DNA of 64,000 bases from Clostridium sp. OF03-18AA (lineage in GTDB: Bacteria > Bacillota > Clostridia > Lachnospirales > Lachnospiraceae). The stretch spans positions 160,946 through 224,945 of the forward strand of contig NZ_QUEP01000007.1 in NCBI RefSeq assembly GCF_003478035.1, given 5' to 3'. The notes under the pieces are model-generated. The model did not search any database, was not told where the DNA came from, and saw nothing but the letters and a program-made list of their open reading frames with translations. Both the position numbers and the translations under genes were made by a program. Positions 8,661-18,246 of the stretch are shown here, in pieces (position 1 is the stretch's first letter; the number at the start of each line of letters is the position of its first letter).

Positions 8661-8963
8661 CTACCAAATGCTAACCGCGCTTAAGATCGTGAAGATCAGC
8701 AGGACCGTTCCGAATCCCATCTGGAACACCGCCGCAGTTCTTCTCCGCCGCTCCCGCTTTGTCCGGGAGAGCCAGTATTTTCCTGTGGCGAGATTTAAAA
8801 CCGCCGCCAGAAAAAAGATCACCGGAAAGAGGAACATGTACCTCTCCGTGTCAAGAAACGAAATGACGGACATGACCACCACGGCGATCCCGATGATGAT
8901 ATGCATGGCATCAAGCGCCATGGATTCGCTCCTGACCTTTCTTCTTTTATTGTTTTCCGCCAT
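8661..8963 (-). CDS. Small membrane protein, three predicted helices, function unknown
   Basis: A 100-residue protein with a basic N-terminus, three hydrophobic stretches (about 20-37, 43-61, 80-98) and a strongly basic loop (RTKRERRRRTA) between the second and third, which should face the cytoplasm. It sits between the patatin gene (23 bases upstream) and birA (20 bases downstream) and is presumably cotranscribed. I do not recognise the family. The AGGAG ribosome site and the tight fit in the operon support that it is a real gene. Confidence 0.75.
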   Translation of the reverse strand: MAENNKRRKVRSESMALDAMHIIIGIAVVVMSVISFLDTERYMFLFPVIFFLAAVLNLATGKYWLSRTKRERRRRTAAVFQMGFGTVLLIFTILSAVSIW

Positions 8964-8986
8964 ATTTCAGCGTTCTCCTCATATCT

Positions 8987-10132
8987 CTATCCTACCGTCA
9001 GCTTATCCGAAAGCAGTTCATGGATCTTCCCAACGATCTCATCCGGCGTGTATACACGGTAGACTTCCAACTGCATCTTTTTTGCAAACAGCTCAAGGAC
9101 CGCACCGTAAAGATCCCTGTAGTCCCACTCGCTGCAAAGCCTCAGCTTCTTTGCGAGAAACGGAAAGATCTTTTCCGTGTAGACACGGTAACCCGTGAGC
9201 TTCGCGAATTCGTCCTCTTTCACATACGGTCTCAGCCAGATCTTAAAGAGGTCAAGCTCCGACATGATCCTGCCAAAATAATACGCCTCGGAATATGGCA
9301 TGTCAAGATAATATTTCCGCCCACAGAGTCCGTAAAGAAATCTCAGCCCGTCGAAATAGCCGAGCTTCATGTTTTTCTTCGTCCTTGCGCTGTCAAACTC
9401 CAGGATCCCGCCAAGATTTCTCCCCGGTGCGATCTCATGGATCGTCACGTCCGCCGGAATCTCCATAAACTTTCTCCGGTCCACGCCGATCCCGTAAAGG
9501 CGGATCACGATGATATCTTTATATCCCCGGTCCGTCAGAAGATCGACCGGGACATTGTTGACGCTGCCGCCGTCCAGATACGTCTTTCCGCCGATTTTTT
9601 CCTGCTTAAAGCCCGGAAAGTAAGCGCTGGCCATCATCATGTCCTTCATGGTTCCCGGCGGCGCTTCCTTCACATCAAAGTCCTCTTCCTTCCGGTCCGT
9701 GACTGAAAATGACGCGGCACAGAAATCACGTGGTGAGCGCCTGATCCGCTCCTCATCCACCGTCTCTTCCAGAAGTTTTTTGAGTGGGGCGATATCAAGC
9801 CCCCTGTCTGAAAACAGCCGTTTGAATTCTGCCGCCGCGTCGGTCATTTTCATGGATCGAACGCCGAATTTCTTTAGTTTTGCGATCATGGGATCATCCA
9901 CCCGGAATACCGTGGAGTAGGTCATATTCCCCCAGATCTCCTCCGCTTTTTCCAGGTCATCCATACAGATCAGTGCGCCGTTCAACGCCCCTACTGACGT
10001 TCCCGCGACTCCCCTGATCTTCACGCCGGCTTCCCGGAGCGCTTTCCAGACGCCGATTTGGTACGCACCCCGGGCTCCGCCGCCCTCTAAGACGATCCCA
10101 TATTCTTTTTCAAGATCAATTCTCAGTTTCAC
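8987..10132 (-). CDS. Patatin-like phospholipase family protein
   Basis: An approximately 381-residue patatin-fold acyl hydrolase. The oxyanion segment GGGARGAYQIG, the nucleophile motif GTSVG and the catalytic aspartate in DGGSVN are all seen, so the Ser-Asp dyad is intact. The C-terminal 150 residues are helical and characteristic of bacterial relatives. There is no signal peptide, which suggests an intracellular enzyme acting on membrane lipids. The start is uncertain: the GTG at 10130-10132 or a TTG four codons earlier; both lie inside the end of the SPFH gene, so the two are coupled. The link to SPFH and NfeD genes points to a role at the membrane. Confidence 0.85.
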   Translation of the reverse strand: MKLRIDLEKEYGIVLEGGGARGAYQIGVWKALREAGVKIRGVAGTSVGALNGALICMDDLEKAEEIWGNMTYSTVFRVDDPMIAKLKKFGVRSMKMTDAAAEFKRLFSDRGLDIAPLKKLLEETVDEERIRRSPRDFCAASFSVTDRKEEDFDVKEAPPGTMKDMMMASAYFPGFKQEKIGGKTYLDGGSVNNVPVDLLTDRGYKDIIVIRLYGIGVDRRKFMEIPADVTIHEIAPGRNLGGILEFDSARTKKNMKLGYFDGLRFLYGLCGRKYYLDMPYSEAYYFGRIMSELDLFKIWLRPYVKEDEFAKLTGYRVYTEKIFPFLAKKLRLCSEWDYRDLYGAVLELFAKKMQLEVYRVYTPDEIVGKIHELLSDKLTVG

Positions 10133-11051
10133 TCTTCTTTGCAATCTCCGTTACACTTGTCACAAGGCCGGCCAGGGACTGGATTTCGGACGGAATAATG
10201 ATCTTTGTCGCCTTTCCGTCCGCCGCCTTTGCGAATGCCTCAAGACTCTTGAGCTGTAAAACTGCCTGGTCCGCTCCTGCTTCCTTGATCATGCGGATGC
10301 CGTCGGCATTCGCCTGCTGGATCTTTAAGATCGCCTCCGCCTGACCTTCCGCCTCGCGGATCCGTTTTTCCTTCTCCGCCTCAGCGTGGAGGATCGCTGC
10401 CTGCTTATCCGCCTCCGCATCGAGGATCGCGGACTGTTTCTTACCTTCCGCAACGAGGATCGTGGACTTCTTCTCACCTTCCGCACGGAGGATCGCCTCA
10501 CGGCGCTCACGCTCCGCCTTCATCTGTTTCTCCATCGCATCCTGGATCGCTGCCGGAGGGATAATGTTCTTTAACTCCACACGGTTGACCTTGATGCCCC
10601 ACGGGTCCGTCGCAACGTCCAGTGCGGAACGCATCTTTGTGTTGATCGTCTCACGGGAAGTCAGGGTCTGGTCAAGTTCCAGGTCACCGATGATGTTCCG
10701 GAGTGTGGTTGCTGTCAGGTTCTCGATCGCCATGATCGGATTCTCAACGCCGTAAGCGTAGAGCTTCGGATCCGTGATCTGGAAGAACACGACCGTGTCG
10801 ATCTTCATGGTAACGTTATCCTTTGTGATCACCGGCTGCGGTGCAAAGTCAACGACCTGTTCTTTTAAGAGAACGCGCTTTGCAACACGGTCGATAAACG
10901 GAACCTTAAAGTGGATTCCCACGTTCCAGGTTTCCAGGTATGCGCCAAGCCTCTCCACGACCATCGCCTGTGCCTGAGGCACGATACGGATGCAGGAAAC
11001 AAGGATCAGCAGAATGATAAAGATCAGTACTAATACTAAAATTGCTGGCAT
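10116..11051 (-). CDS. SPFH/band 7 (stomatin/QmcA-like) membrane protein
   Basis: A 311-residue protein with an N-terminal membrane helix (residues 2-20), an SPFH domain to about residue 190 (VVERLGAYLETWNVGIHFKVPF at its start is typical, quoted only in part by family) and a long Ala/Glu/Lys coiled coil with repeated AEGxK and AEAxK units, ending in a short hydrophobic patch. Such proteins form large oligomers that organise membrane microdomains. It is preceded by an NfeD gene, the standard partner pair. The role is inferred from the family. Confidence 0.92.
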   Translation of the reverse strand: MPAILVLVLIFIILLILVSCIRIVPQAQAMVVERLGAYLETWNVGIHFKVPFIDRVAKRVLLKEQVVDFAPQPVITKDNVTMKIDTVVFFQITDPKLYAYGVENPIMAIENLTATTLRNIIGDLELDQTLTSRETINTKMRSALDVATDPWGIKVNRVELKNIIPPAAIQDAMEKQMKAERERREAILRAEGEKKSTILVAEGKKQSAILDAEADKQAAILHAEAEKEKRIREAEGQAEAILKIQQANADGIRMIKEAGADQAVLQLKSLEAFAKAADGKATKIIIPSEIQSLAGLVTSVTEIAKKSETEN

Positions 11052-11086
11052 ATTTAAATCCTCCTTTATGAGTTTTGGGAAAAATT

Positions 11087-11539
11087 TTATTTCTGGCTTT
11101 CAGAGGTTTCGGAAACCGGTTCTACAATAAGCTTCACGCCCCGGACTTCCTTTATGAGCACATGGGTCCCCACAGGGATCGTCACTGCGTCATCCGCAGA
11201 TCTCGCCGTCCACTCCTGCCCATTGACGACTGCAACTCCGGACGGCTCATTGTTGTCGATCTTTGTGATCACTTTCGCCTTTCTTCCGATCAGTCCGTCC
11301 ACATTCGTCTTCACGGTTTCCCGGTTGATGAACCGTGCTGCGAGCGGTCTCGTAAAGAGCAGCATGAGAAACGATACGACCAGAAATACTACAAGCTGCA
11401 TTTTGACAGAAAAGCCAAAGATTGCAACGAAAAACGCAAACAACGCGCCGCCTGCAAACCAGATCGTCGTGAGCGCCATAGTCGCCGCCTCGATTCCGAT
11501 CAGAATTACAAAGGCTACCAGCCATCCGATCATATCCAT
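11087..11539 (-). CDS. NfeD-like membrane protein
   Basis: A 150-residue protein with hydrophobic helices in the first 70 residues and a C-terminal OB-fold domain (from about residue 80, GLIGRKAKVITKI ... VNGQEW) as in NfeD. It lies 35 bases before the SPFH gene; NfeD and SPFH proteins are usually encoded side by side and work together in membrane domains. The short form seen here lacks the ClpP-like protease domain of long NfeD proteins. Confidence 0.9.
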   Translation of the reverse strand: MDMIGWLVAFVILIGIEAATMALTTIWFAGGALFAFFVAIFGFSVKMQLVVFLVVSFLMLLFTRPLAARFINRETVKTNVDGLIGRKAKVITKIDNNEPSGVAVVNGQEWTARSADDAVTIPVGTHVLIKEVRGVKLIVEPVSETSESQK

Positions 11540-11551
11540 AAAATCACTCCT

Positions 11552-12334
11552 TTACGCGCGCCGCTGTCTCGCCGTCTCGAACATCAGGATCGATGCAGCG
11601 ATGGCGGCATTTAAGGACTCCACCTTTCCCGCCATGGGAATCTTCACCCAGGTATCTGCCAGGTTGGAAAGCTTTTCTGTCAGCCCGTTTCCCTCATTTC
11701 CGATCAGGAATGCTGTATTACCAGTATAATCTTCCTGTTCGTAATTATTCTTTCCTGCAAGATGGGCCGCAAAAACACGGATTCCCCGCGCCTTCAGATC
11801 CAGGACCGTCTGTTCCAGATCATCCGTATAATAGAACGGGACACGGAACACGGATCCCATGGTGGAGCGGATCACCTTCGGGTTATAGAGGTCCACAGTG
11901 TCACGGCTCATGATAAGTCCCGTGATCCCCGCACCTTCTCCGGCTCGCAAGATCGTTCCGAGATTTCCCGGATCCTGAAGATTTTCCAGAACCATCAGGT
12001 GGGCGGGACGATCATTCTTTAAAAGATCCTCCATTCCATAGGAAAATTGTCTGACAAGTGCCAGCACACCCTGAGGCGTCTGTGTATCGGACATTGCCGC
12101 AAACACCTGATCACTGACAAGTTCATATCCCGGGTATTCTGCAAGAATTGCGGCATTCTCCGGATTTTTCGCGAAGGTTTCAGAAACATAGATACTTTTA
12201 ACCTGATCCTTCGGGAGCTCAGCGGCCATCCGCACTCCCTCGACAACGAAAAGTCCCTGTTCGTTTCTCGCTCTCGCTTTCTTCTTTAACTCGATGACCG
12301 CTTTTACCTGATCATTTTTTGTACTCGTGATCAT
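11552..12334 (-). CDS. TrmH/SpoU-family RNA 2'-O-methyltransferase
   Basis: A 260-residue SPOUT-class methyltransferase with an N-terminal substrate-binding domain (to about residue 95) and the catalytic knot. The motifs LENLQDPGNLGTILR, IGNEGNGL and IPMAGKVESLNAAIAASI are the three SpoU motifs, with asparagine, arginine and glutamate residues in place. Relatives modify 23S rRNA or tRNA; the exact target cannot be read from the sequence. The start codon overlaps the nadE stop by 4 bases. Confidence 0.93.
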   Translation of the reverse strand: MITSTKNDQVKAVIELKKKARARNEQGLFVVEGVRMAAELPKDQVKSIYVSETFAKNPENAAILAEYPGYELVSDQVFAAMSDTQTPQGVLALVRQFSYGMEDLLKNDRPAHLMVLENLQDPGNLGTILRAGEGAGITGLIMSRDTVDLYNPKVIRSTMGSVFRVPFYYTDDLEQTVLDLKARGIRVFAAHLAGKNNYEQEDYTGNTAFLIGNEGNGLTEKLSNLADTWVKIPMAGKVESLNAAIAASILMFETARQRRA

Positions 12335-14262
12335 CGATCTGCCTCCGGGTCAAGTTTCTCCACTTCATCCATCCAGATCCGTCTCGCCGCGTCACTCGGC
12401 ATTCTCAAATCTCCTCTCGGAGAAACCGCAACAGATCCGACCTTCGGGCCGTCCGGCAGGCAGGAACGCTTGAATTGCTGTGCGAAGAACCGGCGGTAGA
12501 AAGTATTTAACCACTTGTAGATCACCTTGTCCTCGTAAACTCCCGCGAAAGCGATCTTCGCCAGGCGGTAGATCTTCGCCGGATGATAACCGTAACGGAG
12601 AATATAATAGAGGAAGAAATCGTGAAGCTCGTAAGGTCCGACCAGGTCCTCCGTCTTCTGGGAAATCTTTCCGTCCTCCGGCGGCAGAAGTTCCGGGCTC
12701 ACCGGGGTATCGAGAACATCGTAAAGAACATCCGCAAGGGCCTTGTCACCGCAGGTATCCGCGTAGTAACGGACAAGATGGCGGACCAGTGTCTTCGGAA
12801 CAGAAGTGTTCACGCCATACATGGACATGTGGTCACCGTTGTAAGTAGCCCAGCCGAGAGCCAGCTCGGACATATCTCCGGTTCCGATGACCATACCGTT
12901 TGTCTTGTTCGCAAGATCCATAAGGATCAATGTGCGGTATCTCGCCTGAGAGTTCTCGTAAGTCACATCATGGATCGCCGGATCATGTCCGATATCCTCG
13001 AAGTGGGTGGAAACTGCTTTTCTGATATTTACCTCTCTTAATGTCGCACCCAGCTTCTTTGTGAGCGTGACTGCGTTGTTGTAGGTTCTGTCCGTAGTTC
13101 CGAAGCACGGCATCGTGACGGAGAGGATATTTTCTCTCGAAATGCCCAGCATATCGAAGGCTCTCGCTGTGATGAGAAGTGCCAGGGTGGAGTCGAGTCC
13201 GCCGGAGATTCCTACAACCGCGCTCTTGGCACCGGTGTGGGCGAGACGTTTCTTTAAGCCCATCGCCTGGATCGTTAAGATCTCCTCACAGCGTGCGGTT
13301 CTCTCTTTCTCGTTTGACGGAACGAAAGGTGCCGGATCGACATAGCGTTTTAATGTGAGCTCCGTTTTATTTAAGGTGAAGTCCATGTAATCATAGTCCT
13401 CAGTCTCCGCACCCGGCTGACATGTGGTCATTCTTCTTCTCTCGTTTTTAAGTCTGTAAAGATCGATGTCCGCCGTGATCATGCCGTTTTTGAAACGCTC
13501 GGATTCCGCAAGGATATTTCCGTTCTCGGCAATGATATCATGTCCGCCGAAGACGAGGTCCTGGGTGGACTCGCCCTCTCCGGCATTGGCATAGATGTAC
13601 GCACATACGAGGCGGGCAGACTGTCCGGCGATCAGTGTCTCACGGTATCCCGCTTTTCCTGTGGTCTCATCGCTGGCGGAGCAGTTTGCGATCACGGTAG
13701 CTCCGGCCTTCGCGTGGGATACACTGGGCGGATCCATCGTCCAGACATCCTCACAGAGCTCCGCGGCAACTACAAGTTCCGGGATATTTGTACAGCGGAA
13801 TAAAACCTTGCTTCCAAACGGGACCAGGCGTTCTCCCCACTCTACCACATCAGGCTTTACCGGACCCGGATTGAAGTGGCGGAGCTCGTAGAACTCAGAA
13901 TAGTTCGGGAGATGTCTCTTCGGAACGAGTCCCAATAATTCTCCGCTCTTGATAACAGCCGCCACGTTATAAAGTTTTCCGTCCTTCATCCACGGGAGTC
14001 CGATGAAGGTCAGCATATCCATCGCTTTTGATGCATTTAAGAGCCATAAGAGTTCTTCCTTTGCCTGATCGACCAGCGTATCCTGTAAAAACAGATCACC
14101 GCAGGTATATCCGGTAAGCCCCAGTTCCGGGAACACCAGAATCTTTACGTCCTGATCCGCCGCCTCCTGCATCATCTTCCAGGTCTGCTCCCGGTTAAAC
14201 ACCGGATCCGCAACCTTTAAATCTGGGGTGGCTGCCGCCACCCGGATAAATCCATCTTTCAT
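12331..14262 (-). CDS. nadE: Glutamine-dependent NAD(+) synthetase
   Basis: A 643-residue fused enzyme that turns nicotinic acid adenine dinucleotide into NAD with glutamine as the nitrogen donor. The N-terminal nitrilase-type glutaminase has its catalytic Glu (FPELGLTGY), Lys (VPKRHLPNY) and Cys (AAELCEDVW); the C-terminal synthetase has the ATP pyrophosphatase loop GISGGLDST. The length is that of the full-length bacterial two-domain form. AAGGAG precedes the ATG. It is the first gene of the long minus-strand run down to 5.6 kb. Confidence 0.97.
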   Translation of the reverse strand: MKDGFIRVAAATPDLKVADPVFNREQTWKMMQEAADQDVKILVFPELGLTGYTCGDLFLQDTLVDQAKEELLWLLNASKAMDMLTFIGLPWMKDGKLYNVAAVIKSGELLGLVPKRHLPNYSEFYELRHFNPGPVKPDVVEWGERLVPFGSKVLFRCTNIPELVVAAELCEDVWTMDPPSVSHAKAGATVIANCSASDETTGKAGYRETLIAGQSARLVCAYIYANAGEGESTQDLVFGGHDIIAENGNILAESERFKNGMITADIDLYRLKNERRRMTTCQPGAETEDYDYMDFTLNKTELTLKRYVDPAPFVPSNEKERTARCEEILTIQAMGLKKRLAHTGAKSAVVGISGGLDSTLALLITARAFDMLGISRENILSVTMPCFGTTDRTYNNAVTLTKKLGATLREVNIRKAVSTHFEDIGHDPAIHDVTYENSQARYRTLILMDLANKTNGMVIGTGDMSELALGWATYNGDHMSMYGVNTSVPKTLVRHLVRYYADTCGDKALADVLYDVLDTPVSPELLPPEDGKISQKTEDLVGPYELHDFFLYYILRYGYHPAKIYRLAKIAFAGVYEDKVIYKWLNTFYRRFFAQQFKRSCLPDGPKVGSVAVSPRGDLRMPSDAARRIWMDEVEKLDPEADR

Positions 14263-15060
14263 GTCTATTCTCCTTAATCTATTCTGACTTTGATGGCCGC
14301 GCTGCGCGCAGATGTTCAGTCAATCCTGGAGTGTATTCCGTTACAGCAACTGTTCCGTATCTTCGCAGCTACCCGTTATACAACAATTCAGTCATAAACG
14401 GTGCTTTCTATTGTTTTGAAAATTTCCGCATGGCTGAATGATTACTTTTTATTATACACTTTTTTTCTGAAAATAGCTATGGCTTTTCGATTGTTTTATA
14501 TATATTTCATGAATCGTTCTACCATGTGTCAGTTCAGCAAGTACGTGTGCGCTGCAAACCTGCCTGCACAGAAACTCGCATTCGCTGAACTGCATAAGGG
14601 CAACGCTGGAATGGCGAAAGGCTGTGCTCCCCCACTGAGCACAGCCTTTCATTCACGTACAATTTCCTTGCATTATACAGTTCCTCGAAATTGATACCCC
14701 TTCAATTTCAATGCTTATGCAGTATAACAAAATATTACCGGAAATGCTATGGTAAATATAGTTAAATTTGCACAATTTTATTGTATATATTTACTATCTT
14801 CCGCACAAATGTCCGCTGAGGAAAAGCAGATTCGTTGTTTTTACAAAAAAACAATCTATTCTATGGCCGTCCTGTCCGATATGGTCAGAATTTTGTATAC
14901 TGCACACATTTGCTGGTGGCATACAGATGCCATGTATCCCCCGCATAATTTCATAGTTTTTAAGAAATCCTATACTGTACTGCAGCCATCACAGTAAATC
15001 CGCAGCTTTGCTGAAGCGTTGCCTTTACACTGTAATTATCCTCGAAAGGACCAATGAGCC
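14263..15060. other. 800-base intergenic region between nadE and the germination gene
   Basis: No protein gene is convincing here. It holds upstream sequence of nadE, a structured segment with its own terminator (14530-14650, listed separately) and about 400 AT-rich bases before the GerA-family gene. Short open frames on both strands have no ribosome site and no recognisable similarity. Confidence 0.6.
14530..14650 (+). ncRNA. Candidate structured RNA ending in a terminator
   Basis: CAGTTCAGC (14530-14538) pairs perfectly with GCTGAACTG (14584-14592), closing a domain with an inner GTGC/GCAC stem. About 25 bases later AAAGGCTGTGCTC and GAGCACAGCCTTT (14617-14650) form a strong terminator stem. 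A stem-closed domain followed by an intrinsic terminator is typical of a small RNA, but the weak T tract after the last stem and the unknown direction leave this as a candidate. It might also be a dispersed repeat. Confidence 0.35.
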
Positions 15061-16479
15061 ATGAATATTTCAACCAACTTCGACCAGAACATCTCACACT
15101 TTCACGAAATTCTGGACATTTCAAAGAACTTTGACATTGTCTACCGCACGCTGACCATCGCCGGCAAAAAAGCCTGCCTGTACTTTGTGGACGGCTTCAC
15201 AAAGGACGAGATCCTTTTGCGGCTGATGCAGGACTTCGCCTCCATAAAGCCGGATGCTTTCCCGGCATCCGCCCATGACTTTGCAAAGCAGCATGTCCAC
15301 TACGGCGAAACCACCATCGAGACCGATGATACCATCATCTTCACTCAGCTTCTCTCCGGCCTCTCCTGTCTTTTAATCGACGGGTATGACCGGGCAATCC
15401 TCATCGACTGCCGTACTTACCCGGCCCGCGGGGTTTCGGAGCCCGAAAAAGACAAGGTGCTCCGAGGCTCCCGGGATGGCTTCGTGGAGACCATGATCTT
15501 CAATACCGCCCTGATCCGCCGCCGGATCCGGGACGTGAATCTCACGGTGGAGATCATGCAGACCGGAGAAAGCTCCCACACAGACATCGCGATCTGCTAC
15601 ATGAAACGTCGTGTGGACGAGGACCTGCTAAATAAGATCAAGGACCGCATCGAAAATCTGCATGTAGATGCTCTGACTATGAATCAGGAAAGTCTGGCAG
15701 AATGTATCTTTCCCCACAAATGGTTCAACCCGTTCCCAAAATTTCGTTTTTCTGAACGTCCGGACACGGCTGCAGCGTCTATTCTGGAGGGAAACATCGT
15801 CATCCTTGTTGACAATTCCCCCGCCTGCATGATCCTGCCATCCTCAGTCTTTGACATTATTGAGGAGGCAGATGACTATTACTTCCCGCCGGTGACCGGA
15901 ACCTACCTGCGTCTCTCCAGGATGACAGTCTCCTTCCTCACCCTGTTTCTGACCCCGGTGTGGCTTCTCTTTATGCAGAACCAGAACTGGATCCCAGACT
16001 GGCTGGAGTTTATCAAGCTGGCGGATGACATGTATGTGCCGCTGATCTTCCAGCTCCTGATCCTGGAATTTGCCATCGACGGCCTGCGCCTCGCCGCTGT
16101 CAATACGCCCAGCATGCTGACGACACCCTTAAGCGTTATCGCCGGTATTGTCCTCGGTGAGTACTCCGTAAAATCCGGCTGGTTCAACCCGGAGACGATG
16201 TTATATATGGCCTTCGTCACCATCGCCAACTACTCCCAGGCGAGCTTTGAGATGGGTTACGCGCTAAAATTCATGCGTGTGATCCTGCTGATCCTGACCT
16301 CCCTCTTAAACGTCTGGGGATTCATCCTCGGCACCGCCATCGCCGTCTGCTCCATCGTATTCAACCGCACCATCGCCGGAAAGAGCTATATCTATCCGCT
16401 GATCCCGTTTTCGTGGCCGGAGATCAAAAAGAGATTCCTCCGGGGACGGCTGCCGCATACAGAGAAAAATAAACGCTGA
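15061..16479 (+). CDS. GerA-family spore germination protein (SpoVAF-like)
   Basis: A 472-residue GerA-type protein: a cytosolic N-terminal domain (to about 285) including GEXS-like and SRRDGF-type segments (here EIMQTGESSHTDIAICYMK and GSRDGFVETMIFNTALIRRRI, given as family landmarks), then about five membrane helices (roughly 290-440). A lone gene without GerB and GerC partners, and the short length, fit SpoVAF rather than a nutrient receptor A subunit. It would act in the inner spore membrane, near the SpoVA channel. The ATG is preceded by AAAGGA. A sporulation-type promoter is expected, but I could not place one with confidence. Confidence 0.85.
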   Translation: MNISTNFDQNISHFHEILDISKNFDIVYRTLTIAGKKACLYFVDGFTKDEILLRLMQDFASIKPDAFPASAHDFAKQHVHYGETTIETDDTIIFTQLLSGLSCLLIDGYDRAILIDCRTYPARGVSEPEKDKVLRGSRDGFVETMIFNTALIRRRIRDVNLTVEIMQTGESSHTDIAICYMKRRVDEDLLNKIKDRIENLHVDALTMNQESLAECIFPHKWFNPFPKFRFSERPDTAAASILEGNIVILVDNSPACMILPSSVFDIIEEADDYYFPPVTGTYLRLSRMTVSFLTLFLTPVWLLFMQNQNWIPDWLEFIKLADDMYVPLIFQLLILEFAIDGLRLAAVNTPSMLTTPLSVIAGIVLGEYSVKSGWFNPETMLYMAFVTIANYSQASFEMGYALKFMRVILLILTSLLNVWGFILGTAIAVCSIVFNRTIAGKSYIYPLIPFSWPEIKKRFLRGRLPHTEKNKR

Positions 16480-16483
16480 CCAT

Positions 16484-16527
16484 TTTCCGGTAAATTCCGT
16501 ATTGATGCATTTCATTTACCGGAATTT
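16484..16527 (+). terminator. Hairpin after the germination gene
   Basis: TTCCGGTAAAT and ATTTACCGGAA form an 11-bp stem just after the stop codon. The T tract is short, so it may be a weak terminator or an mRNA-protecting stem. Confidence 0.5.
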
Positions 16528-16536
16528 CCCATTGCA

Positions 16537-16585
16537 CAAAAAATCCGTGTCCTGCAGATTTCGTTGTGCAGGACACAGATTTCTT
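16537..16585 (-). terminator. Terminator of the ABC-F gene
   Basis: GTGTCCTGCA and TGCAGGACAC pair across a 9-base loop; on the minus strand the stem is followed by GATTTTTTG, 15 bases after the ABC-F stop. It probably works in both directions. Confidence 0.8.
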
Positions 16586-16599
16586 CAATTGTAAATATA

Positions 16600-18153
16600 T
16601 CAAATCTTCAACGACCATTTACTGAGATCCCAAACCTTTGACACCAGTCCGTCATAGAACTCCGGCTCATGGCAGATGAGGAGAACTGCTCCTTTGTACT
16701 CCTGAAGTGCTCTCTTAAGCTCATCCTTCGCATCCACATCCAGATGGTTCGTCGGCTCGTCGAGAAGAAGAACATTCGTCTCCCGGTTCATAAGCTTGCA
16801 GAGGCGGACCTTCGCCTGCTCGCCACCGGAGAGGACGCGGACCTGGCTCTCGATATTCTTCGTAGTCAGGCCGCACTTTGCAAGGGCAGAGCGGACTTCG
16901 TACTGGGTGTAGGACGGAAACTCCTTCCAGATCTCCTCGATACAGGTCGTCGTATTTCCCGGTGCCATCTCCTGCTCAAAGTAGCCAGGAAACTGGTAAT
17001 CACCGACCTCAACACTTCCGGAGATTGCCGGGATCAGGCCCTGAATGCTCTTTAAAAAAGTGGTCTTTCCGATACCGTTGGCGCCAATGACCGCGATCTT
17101 CTCACCGCGCTCCATGAGGAAATTAAGCGGTTTTGAAAGTGGTTCATCATAACCGATCACAAGATCCTTCGTCTCAAAGATCAGTTTTCCGGTTGCCCTT
17201 GCATTCAGGAAATGGAACTCCGGCTTCGGTTTTTCCTTTGCAAGCTCGATGACCTCCATCTTGTCCAGCTTCTTCTGTCTCGACATCGCCATGTTTCTCG
17301 TCGCAACACGGGCCTTGTTTCTCGCAACGAAATCCTGAAGCTTCGCAATCTCCGCCTGCTGCCGGTTGTAAGCTGCCTCCAACTGGCTCTTTTTCATCTC
17401 GTAGACTTCCATGAACCGGTCATAGTCACCCACATAGCGGTCAAGCTTCTGGTTCTCCATATGGTAGATCAGGTTTACCACGCTGTTTAAAAACGGGATA
17501 TCATGGGAGATCAGGATAAAGGCATTTTCATAGTCCTGGAGATACCGTTTCAGCCACTCGATATGCTGTACATCCAGGTAGTTTGTCGGCTCGTCGAGGA
17601 GCAGGATATCCGGCTTTTCAAGAAGAAGTTTTCCGAGGAGGACTTTCGTTCTCTGTCCGCCGGAGAGCTCGTCAACGTCCTTGTCAAGACCGATCTCGTC
17701 GAGGCCGAAGGCGCGTCCGATCTCCTCCACCTTGGAGTCGATAATGTAGAAATCATGTGCCATCAGAAGATCCTGGATCGTTCCCAGCTCCTCCATCATG
17801 GCGTTCATCTCTTCCTCAGAGGCGTCTCCCATCTTCGCGCAGATGTCGTTCATCTTCTCCTCCATCTCAAAGAGGAAGGAAAAGGCACTCTTAAGCACAT
17901 CGCGGATCGTCATACCCTTCTCAAGCACGGTATGCTGGTCTAAGTAGCCCACACGGACATTCTTCGACCACTCGACCTTTCCCTCATCCGGCATCATCTT
18001 TCCGGTGATGATATTCATAAATGTGGACTTTCCCTCACCGTTTGCTCCGATGAGACCGATATGTTCCCCCTTTAACAGGCGGAAAGAAACGTCCGTAAAG
18101 ATAGCCCGGTCTCCGAAACCATGGCTCAGGTGTTCTACATTTAAAATACTCAT
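16600..18153 (-). CDS. ABC-F family ATPase (YbiT/YkpA-like ribosome-associated factor)
   Basis: A 517-residue cytosolic protein with two ABC domains joined by a charged linker and no membrane part. Walker A motifs are GANGEGKST (about 37-45) and GANGIGKTT, and the signatures are LSGGQRTKV and LSGGEQAKV, each followed by DEPTNxLD. The linker (about 245-300) is rich in Lys and Gln, as in translation factors of the ABC-F class. Members act on the ribosomal E site; a few give antibiotic resistance, but the pattern here resembles the housekeeping YbiT/YkpA group. It has its own terminator. Confidence 0.92.
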   Translation of the reverse strand: MSILNVEHLSHGFGDRAIFTDVSFRLLKGEHIGLIGANGEGKSTFMNIITGKMMPDEGKVEWSKNVRVGYLDQHTVLEKGMTIRDVLKSAFSFLFEMEEKMNDICAKMGDASEEEMNAMMEELGTIQDLLMAHDFYIIDSKVEEIGRAFGLDEIGLDKDVDELSGGQRTKVLLGKLLLEKPDILLLDEPTNYLDVQHIEWLKRYLQDYENAFILISHDIPFLNSVVNLIYHMENQKLDRYVGDYDRFMEVYEMKKSQLEAAYNRQQAEIAKLQDFVARNKARVATRNMAMSRQKKLDKMEVIELAKEKPKPEFHFLNARATGKLIFETKDLVIGYDEPLSKPLNFLMERGEKIAVIGANGIGKTTFLKSIQGLIPAISGSVEVGDYQFPGYFEQEMAPGNTTTCIEEIWKEFPSYTQYEVRSALAKCGLTTKNIESQVRVLSGGEQAKVRLCKLMNRETNVLLLDEPTNHLDVDAKDELKRALQEYKGAVLLICHEPEFYDGLVSKVWDLSKWSLKI

Positions 18154-18246
18154 AAAACTTCTTTTATTCCGGCTTTTCCTTATAATTCAGCCGTTTTCCC
18201 TTTCTCCTGGAACCCCAGGTAAACCTATACTACTGCAAGCAAGCTT

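Noticed and set aside
14452..14652. Minus-strand frame of 66 codons
   Set aside because: No ribosome site, and it overlaps the hairpin structure and terminator; more likely RNA structure or repeat than protein.
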